A stretch of DNA of 64,000 nt from assembly GCF_000247695.1 (NCBI RefSeq), contig NW_004624751.1, forward strand, positions 21,348,439 to 21,412,438, written 5' to 3'. Numbering within the stretch: position 1 is the first letter of the stretch; every line of letters starts with the position of its first letter. Source of the DNA: Heterocephalus glaber. Lineage: Eukaryota > Chordata > Mammalia > Rodentia > Bathyergidae. This document shows, one piece after another, positions 57,850-64,000 of this stretch. Position numbers and translations under genes: made by a program. The notes beneath the pieces are model-generated. The model did not search any database. It saw only the letters and a list, made by a program, of their open reading frames with translations, and had not been told where the DNA came from.

Positions 57850-58400
57850 TTTATTTATTCTCTAGCATCAGATGGCATACGTACATCCAATGGATTGAAA
57901 GTGTTGTACCAGCCTCTTCTGAGATGTTCCCAAAGCTGAGATGAGGAACTTTGCACACCCTAAACATAGAATGTGTAGAGGTTTGCAGACTCCTATTGTG
58001 CAAAAAGAATTTTCGGGATATGTCAGTAGGCACTGGAAGGGTTTATTAGGCAGAGAATTTAGTACACACTTAAGAGTGCAGGTGCTCAGAGAAATGAGAT
58101 GCACTACAGTGTGGAACTGGGAATCTCTTTGTGCTTTTGGTGGTATACATTTGCCCAATTTGATAACCTATAGACTTGGTCTTGGTTGGGGGGTTCACCC
58201 ACAGTAAGAGAAGGGTCTATCCAGAGGGGAAAGTCTGATTTACAAGCAAAATGATGGTCTACTCCCAGGTGAAGGAGGACAATTTGTAAGTAAAAAGGGA
58301 ATGGCTGAATCCTTTCATAGGGGGAAAGGAGCTGTCCAGGCTCCTTCTGTTCAGGGAGAAAGAGGAAAAACAATTAATTTGGGCTCCTCTCCTGAAACTT
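57850..58400 (-). mobile_element. Possible second LTR, minus strand
   Basis: On the minus strand CTGCCTAATAAACCCTTCC (58036-58055 reversed) is another LTR-style polyadenylation region, followed by about 180 bp resembling a U5 segment. Its overall similarity to 56835-57310 is low, so the two are not a pair. Several overlapping short frames here are not genes. Confidence 0.3.
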
Positions 58401-58464
58401 CAGTTTTTATTTTTTAAATTATAATTATCCTTGTCTCTTTTCTGCCTTTAAAATTTTTTTTCTA

Positions 58465-58542
58465 GGGCCGGGGATTTAACTCAGTGTTTTTGCCGCCTGC
58501 TGCTCAAGGGCAAGGACCAGAGTTTGATTCCCAGTACCAAAA
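58465..58542 (+). mobile_element. ID SINE with TSD
   Basis: GGGCCGGGGATTTAACTCAGTGTTTTTGCCGCCTGCTGCTCAAGGGCAAGGACCAGAGTTTGATTCCCAGTACC. AAAATTTTTTTTCTA at 58450-58464 and a copy one T shorter right after the A tail flank it. The A box is altered (TAACTCAGTG). Confidence 0.9.
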
Positions 58543-58559
58543 AAAATTTTTTTCTACCT

Positions 58560-59345
58560 TACTTTAATATGAACTGGCAGGTTGCATATCCACACAGATG
58601 GCGATGAATTACCTAACAATGGAGTGTGCCACCTTAACTTTAAACCTACAAGGTTCAAGGGCTGATTAGATCTCCTTTTTGGAGCTAAACTAGATATTCC
58701 TTCAACATAGATAGTATGACCAGGACTGATGAACCACTCCCTTATACTCACTTGAACCTGGGAAATGTCCCAGGGACAAATCCTGGCCTGACCTTTGTCC
58801 TAAGACCTACTACCTGGAGAAAGAGATAAGACCCATGTGTGCCAGATCCTCCTGAGTGACCTACAGTGACCTTTCTTCACTTGGACCTCATTGAAGGTTC
58901 ATGCAAATGGACTGAATCTTATATATCCAATTATAACACAGTGAATTATGGGAAAGGACACATGCTTGTATATAGCTGACATGACTCAGCACCTTGTCAA
59001 TCATGTTAACAATCATGCTCTGGAAGACCACTGAGGGACAGTGCCCTAGTCTAGAAAATATTTTAAATTCTTAAGCACAAAGCCATCAAGCACTGGTATC
59101 ATTTTCCTTTTCCCTAGCATGAACCTTCTCACTGTGAGAAAACTGTTGCCTGATTGTAACTTTGCTACTTTGTCCTTACTGTCCCATGCTGCATCCAGTT
59201 CTTTGCTCATGCAAAAAAACCTAGAAACTTGTTTGTAATGCCCTCCCCTACAGTAACCTTCTGATCCTCTGTCAAGGCTTGAGGTGCCCACTGCTCTGAG
59301 AAGCACATTAACTTTCTTAGTAAAGCTTTTGTTCATTTATGGCAT
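58560..59345 (+). mobile_element. Possible LTR, plus strand
   Basis: The last 70 bases (CTTGAGGTGCCCACTGCTCTGAGAAGC, then TTTCTTAGTAAAGCTTTTGTTCA) look like the R region and variant polyadenylation signal of a class I LTR. The left boundary is unknown and the family is not identified. Confidence 0.35.
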
Positions 59346-60470
59346 TCCCCCACCACCACCAAGGGAAAAATAAATAAACAAATAGGATAAAAGATCACCT
59401 CCAAGGTGCGTACCTGGTAGGTTGGGTTTTACATGATGAGAATTGGATGTCACCAAGCATCTGCAGTTTTCCTCACTGAGAGGGTGCAGAGGCAGCCTCT
59501 GAAAGTGGGTTAAGTACAAAATCTGGCCCCTTCCTTCTTTCCACTTTCCCAGGACTCCTGTGATCCCTACATGCATCAAAGTTAGAGAAGCACTGAGCTA
59601 GACACTGAGGAACACCTGTAATGTCAAACTGGCAGCCTCCAGATTCTCTGAAGCAGAGCAGCTTCAGTGGAGCCTTCTGCTTGGGCTACTGTCTAGAGAA
59701 GCCACCAAAGCTCAGGAAACAAAGTATAGTTATTTTGGTTTAAAATCAGTGGTGTCCATTTGAAGGACAAATATGAACTTAAAATAAGAAGACAAATTCT
59801 CCCTGCTTAAAATGTGGGGAAGAATTTACCCTGCCCTCCTCTTTCTCAGTGCTTTTACCTGCACATACCTTCTCTTCCCTTCCGAAAGCCTGTGAATCCT
59901 TTTGAAAACCATATAGGCCTTTTGTAAGCTTTGTGACCCAGGAATGTCTTTCTCTAGGACCTGGCAGCCAATTTTTTGAAATGTAATCCTGAAGGAACAA
60001 ATGCTTCTTTCCTATTTTTGTTGGAAGGTAAGAGCCTGATTTAGGCAGATCTTGTTCCATGTTATAAAACCACCTCATGTAATAAAAATAACAGTTTACT
60101 TTTCCTTTGGATTAAAACAGCTAACCGAGCTGGTGACCCCAGTTATCAGATGAAGTCAGGGTAAGCAAGGGGACAAATCCTCTTACTTGAGGACTATTTA
60201 TTGTTTATCTTGAGAATATGTATTCAATGGGTTATATCTGGTTAGCTATGTAAAAGGGAATAATTCTTAACTGTTCCTGCAATCTCTTATGGACTATGTT
60301 GTGCATCACATTCTAGTTTAATATTTATTCAACAATAATTATTTTGTTTCTACCACCATTGTGGAGAGATTTTATGCATGAGAGAAATTTTTTTAAAATT
60401 ATATTTCCTCAACACCAAACTGTTCTAGTCATAAATTATTAAGTACCTTATTTATTCTTCTGCATTGTTG
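59346..60470. other. Unique non-coding sequence
   Basis: No clear repeat or gene. The minus-strand frame at 59779-60078 (99 codons) has no recognised domain. Confidence 0.4.
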
Positions 60471-60472
60471 TG

Positions 60473-60517
60473 GTTCCTTCCTTCCTTCCTTCCTTCCTTC
60501 CTTCCCTCCCTCTCCAG
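60473..60517. repeat. (CCTT)n microsatellite
   Basis: Eight or nine CCTT units pass into CCCT units at 60500-60512. Confidence 0.95.
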
Positions 60518-62950
60518 ATAGCTTGCATCTTTACTTTTTGTCTTATTTTTTCTTTTTTCTAAATTGGCATCTAAATCCACTCCTTAGCCAATTTAGCCTG
60601 TAGAGAAGGCATAGAAGATTTTGTGAGCAGATATGAGTAACAAATGTTCTGGGGAAAGTGACAGCACAGACCTAAATAACTAAAACACTAGTTTAACTCC
60701 AATTTTATTTTTCTTTATAGTGAAAAAGTTTTAGGAATTGGCCCTCTGCTGTCCGCTCTCCTGTCCAATCTTGTGAGGTTGGAACAAAGGAAATTTCTGA
60801 TTCACAAAGGTATATATTTATCTGAGAAGACTAGAAAATGCAAAAAAAAAAATATTTGTGGGGTTTTAATTTAGGGAAGCATTAGGTCAGCAACTGTAAG
60901 AAGTCATTAATTATATTATATGATAGTATATCATAGCACAATATAAACCAGCAACTATGTGTATAAATGCATATAGATTTATATCCATCTATCTATCAAC
61001 TGTCAAGCTATATGTCAGGAGCCATTTTATTTGTCCTTTTTAGGATGGGAAAGCATTTATTTGAAATACTGTGACAAATTCCATGTGCCAGTAAACAAGG
61101 GAAATGCAAATTATTACCATTGTTCACTTCTAAGCATTGTTCTTTGGTTATAAAACCTACTCAAAGAGCATATTAGCAAAACAATGTATTTAAAAATACT
61201 TATTAAAAACACAAAATCTCTAAATTGATTTAAGGGTGAAACATTATGATTTTGTTTCTATTGCTACAATATAGGAATTGATGAGCTAATGCTGTTCCCT
61301 AAATCTTTGGTAGAGAGGAAGTTCCTGGGGAAAATACTAGAACTAACTAGTGTAACCTAAGTCTGCACAGCACTGATGCCCTCCAGCTTTTTAATAAGCA
61401 ATAACAGCAGCATTTCTGACCGAGTACTAGACTTTGTCAGTATCAATACGTACTTAACCTTTTGAAGACACAATACATATCTCAAGTAAACAATGAAATA
61501 TTTCCTCATTCTTGCAGAAGGCCAAGATTCTGAAATTGTTTGCACACACTGTGACTTAATTTCTGAACATTTTCACCCTTGTTATTTTGACCCTGTGCTT
61601 GCCAGAGAGCTATGAAGCACTTTCTGACTTAAAAAATATGTACAAGCAAAAGCCTCACATTTTGCATAACCGCAGCTACAGTTCCACATTGGAAAGCACT
61701 ACTATCCTAGCCCTACTGAAAAATTCTATTTTCTTCCACAATTTCAAAGCTAGCTAGTGTTACTTTTCTTAATTAAGCTAGGCCGCTCTCACAATTCAAA
61801 AAGCTTCATTTTTTTTCCTGCTTAAATTAAACTCCCTGTGCAATGCAGTGACCAAAACAAATAATCTATGACCTACAAACAAGACACTTGCATTCCCTGA
61901 AGAATTACATTCTTGTTTCCTCTAGGTTATACATCTCTGAACCTCTCTTTGCTGTAACGACCTTCTGGTGCTCATTAGCATGCTGATTACCATTAACACA
62001 GCTATAATGTAGCAATTTTCTTGGTGTATGTCGACGAGAAATGCTCATCTGAATGCAGTCAGGGGACAAAATTAACTGCATAAATCTACAGCACAAACTG
62101 GATCTTGTCCAACTTTGCTCGAGTCGTCTTTTCTCTCCTGGTTGTGACATCATCATCTAGATTCCCACTGACGGCTTAATAAGTATCTCAGGGTTTCATA
62201 TTTAATTTCCTTTCATCTCTGTATATTACATTTCAACTTAATTTCAAGAGTGCCTGACCACCTTATTACTTTGCCTCATAATATATATTTACCTTTAATC
62301 TTTTAGCAATGTCCCTTAATGGCTCCCTTATGAGATTTCTTCCTACCTACTCTACTTTTTGTGTCTTTTTTCCTCCCACATTTGTATCTTTAAAAAATAT
62401 TGGCTAATAGAGTATGATTTAAGTTCATGCACTCACACACAGTGATACATCTATGAAAGCAAGTACAAGGCTGGCATATGAGGAAGTTATAAATATTATT
62501 CTTTTGCAAGACAGTATTCTATGAATAGCCATGAAAGGAGGGTAAGTCTTAGTGAAGACATGATGGATAGATGAGACCTGATCGTCTTCATACACTGGTT
62601 ACAGTCAATTGGCGGCTTTCTGATCACAAAGGTCTTCAGTAAGCTGGGGACTGCTAACTCTCAACTTGCAGGCAGTGAAGCTGATGGGAAAGCACATGTG
62701 CCACTCTGAAATTTTTGTCCTAGCTTGTTTGCTGAGGGTGACTTTGTAAAGATTATAGGTAACAAAATGAACCAATAGCAACAAGAAGATTTTGAAATTT
62801 TTCCCTTAATGCTTATGAAACTGGAATTAAAAGAAATGCAACAGAATCACAAACACTATTAAAATAAAACAGGATTTGATGTGATTACAAAAGAAATAAC
62901 AATGTGAACAATCATTCTAAAAAAGGGAAAAATATTGTGTGTGTATAATT
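60518..62950. other. Repeat-free unique sequence, candidate conserved non-coding DNA
   Basis: No SINE, L1 or LTR is recognised in 2.4 kb. 61500-62200 has an even composition with intact CpGs (TCGACGAGAAATGC near 62030, CTCGAGTCGTC near 62118) and TAATTA/CATTAGCAT motifs, which is unusual for neutral AT-rich intergenic DNA. Overlapping frames at 61357-61545 and 61905-62156 (minus) lack known domains. Confidence 0.4.
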
Positions 62951-62963
62951 AAGAATGGATTTA

Positions 62964-63054
62964 GGGGCTGGGGATTTAGCCCAGTGGTGCTGCCGCTTGC
63001 CTCGCAAGCGCAAGGTCCCAAGTTCGATCCCAGGTACCAAAAAAAAATTAAAAA
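62964..63054 (+). mobile_element. ID SINE with 13-bp TSD
   Basis: GGGGCTGGGGATTTAGCCCAGTGGTGCTGCCGCTTGCCTCGCAAGCGCAAGGTCCCAAGTTCGATCCCAGGTACC plus an A-rich tail. AAGAATGGATTTA at 62951-62963 and AAGAATGAGTTTA at 63055-63067 flank it. CpGs in CTCGCAAGCGC and GTTCGATC are preserved, which suggests a young copy. Confidence 0.93.
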
Positions 63055-63172
63055 AAGAATGAGTTTAAATTCAAATTTATATTCTTCAAAAATGCTGAGC
63101 TGTAGTCATTTTAATTTTTAATAATATAAAATAATTTCTATTTTGCTATTCCAGATTTAGATAGCTAAATGG

Positions 63173-63392
63173 AAAGCCCCATGTGGTGGGTGGCCCATGA
63201 CAGTAATCCCAGCCCAGAGGGAAGCTGAGGCAGGAGGATCACAAGTTCAAGGCCTTCCTGGGCAAGTTAGTGAGACCCTGTTTCAAAATAAAAAATAAAG
63301 GAACTGTGTGTGTGAGATACAGCTCAGTGAGAAGGGCCTGGGTTTAATCCCAAGTACAGGAAGAAAAAGAAAAAAAGAAAAGCCAAGACAAG
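63173..63392 (+). mobile_element. Dimeric B1-dID SINE
   Basis: A B1 unit (ATGTGGTGGGTGGCCCATGACAGTAATCCCAGCCC, AGGAGGATCACAAGTTCAAGGCC, GTGAGACCCTGTTTC, A-rich linker) is followed at 63302 by an ID-derived half (GAGATACAGCTCAGTGAGAAGGGCCTGGGTTTAATCCCAAGTAC) and an A/G tail. This is the same head-to-tail order as the minus-strand copy at 23463-23665. Confidence 0.82.
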
Positions 63393-63395
63393 ACT

Positions 63396-63557
63396 GAAGC
63401 CAGGCACAGCGGTGCATACCTACACTCCCAGCTACTCAGGAGGCTAAGGAGTAGGATTGCTTGAGCCCAGGAGTTCAAGCCCAGCTTGGGCAACATAGTG
63501 AAACATTATCTAAAACAAAACAAAACAAAACAAAACAAAACAAAACAAAACAAAACA
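63396..63557 (+). mobile_element. 7SL-derived monomer (B1/Alu-like) with (AAAAC)n tail
   Basis: CCAGGCACAGCGGTGCATACCTACACTCCCAGCTACTCAGGAGGCTAAGG, TTGAGCCCAGGAGTTCAAGCCCAGCTTGGGCAACATAGTGAAACATTATC. The CAGCTACTCAGGAGGCT and GAGCCCAGGAGTTC phrases are closer to the 7SL/Alu arm than to the B1s elsewhere in the window. The tail at 63512-63557 is a clean CAAAA pentanucleotide array. Confidence 0.8.
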
Positions 63558-64000
63558 TATCACCTCCTGGTCACTTCCTAGCATTTTCCAGTATGGATGG
63601 ACCTGAGAAAATGGTGGAACAAAGAAAAATAAATGCTACTAGAATGTTACTTCTCATAATGTACTCTGATTTATTCTACATTAGCAATAATACAAAAGTA
63701 CTGTGAATACTCATAGAAGGGAGGGACTAATTTTGGTTCTTCTCTGTGGACTCAAAGTTGAGAAACATGACATAGATGATATGGAGCTGTGTGTTAAGAA
63801 AAAAGGAACTATTGGAGTTGAGTTTTGTAGACAGGGTAGAATTGTATAAGACAGAGAAAGAGGAGGCAGAACTCTTTCTTCATACTTTGCCACAACTATA
63901 GAAGTAGAATCCCTGGGTATAAAATCTTAAAAGAACCTCAAGGTTGGTTCTCTGCTACTGACCCCTTCAATTTATGGAAGAGAGAAGTGGGATAGATGAT
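63558..64000. other. Unique non-coding end of window
   Basis: No gene, repeat or RNA is recognised up to the window edge. Confidence 0.4.

Noticed and set aside
63512..63557. Regular spaced repeats as a CRISPR-like array
   Set aside because: A 5-bp microsatellite tail without spacers, in a mammalian genome.
63461..63706. 81-codon frame with repeated Lys-Gln-Asn
   Set aside because: It reads the CAAAA tail of a SINE.

Overview
The window is a gene-poor, AT-rich stretch of mammalian nuclear DNA. No protein-coding exon, tRNA, rRNA or other host RNA gene could be supported on either strand. The interspersed repeats point to a rodent. There are tRNA-derived ID SINEs (eight copies, most with clear target-site duplications), 7SL-derived B1 SINEs, and dimeric B1+ID SINEs of the B1-dID type, together with L1, ERVL-MaLR LTRs and mammal-wide MIR, L2, MER5 and MLT1 relics. 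The ID copies share an unusual core (CGCCGCCTGC in front of GCAAG, and a GGTACC end) and the L1s are not obviously murine. A non-murid rodent, possibly beaver-like, is my best guess. That species guess rests on memory of SINE variants and is weak. A run of exactly 100 N at 32030-32129 marks an assembly gap.

Layout: 1-6250 is a pile of L1 sequence. An older plus-strand L1 (about 82-3180) is interrupted by two younger 5'-truncated L1 3' ends, each bounded by a target-site duplication, and by a small hAT-like element. A second, very degraded L1 (about 3290-6250) follows and carries a B1. At 10162-12389 lies a MaLR element with two LTRs around a decayed non-coding internal region. At 16165-18639 lies the most interesting object: a 2.5-kb minus-strand L1 derivative inside one target-site duplication. 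It has tandem 186-bp 5' monomers, the N-terminal coiled-coil part of ORF1, then a direct jump to the C-terminal third of ORF2 and the 3' UTR. It lacks endonuclease and reverse transcriptase, the plan of a half-L1 (HAL1-like) non-autonomous retrotransposon.

From 23.2 to 27.5 kb there is an antisense old L1 with an inverted endonuclease fragment. Inside it sits a 0.5-kb mariner composite bounded by TA, made of two transposase 3' halves pointing away from each other. 31.6-32.7 kb holds two hAT-type relics on either side of the assembly gap. 40.4-40.8 kb is a solo MaLR-type LTR, 56.3-56.7 kb a solo MLT1-type LTR, and 56.8-59.4 kb several LTR-like segments. 45-46.5 kb and 55-63.6 kb are SINE-rich. 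The intervals 18.7-23.1, 27.5-31.6, 47-55 and 59.4-62.9 kb are mostly unique sequence. Some of it (around 19.8-20.2, 21.7-22.5 and 61.5-62.2 kb) is repeat-free and rich in homeodomain-like TAAT motifs, so it is a candidate for conserved regulatory DNA.

There is no operon-like or pathway logic here. The biology visible is the history of transposition: autonomous L1 supplying machinery for ID, B1 and half-L1 copies, and older DNA transposons preserved as fossils.
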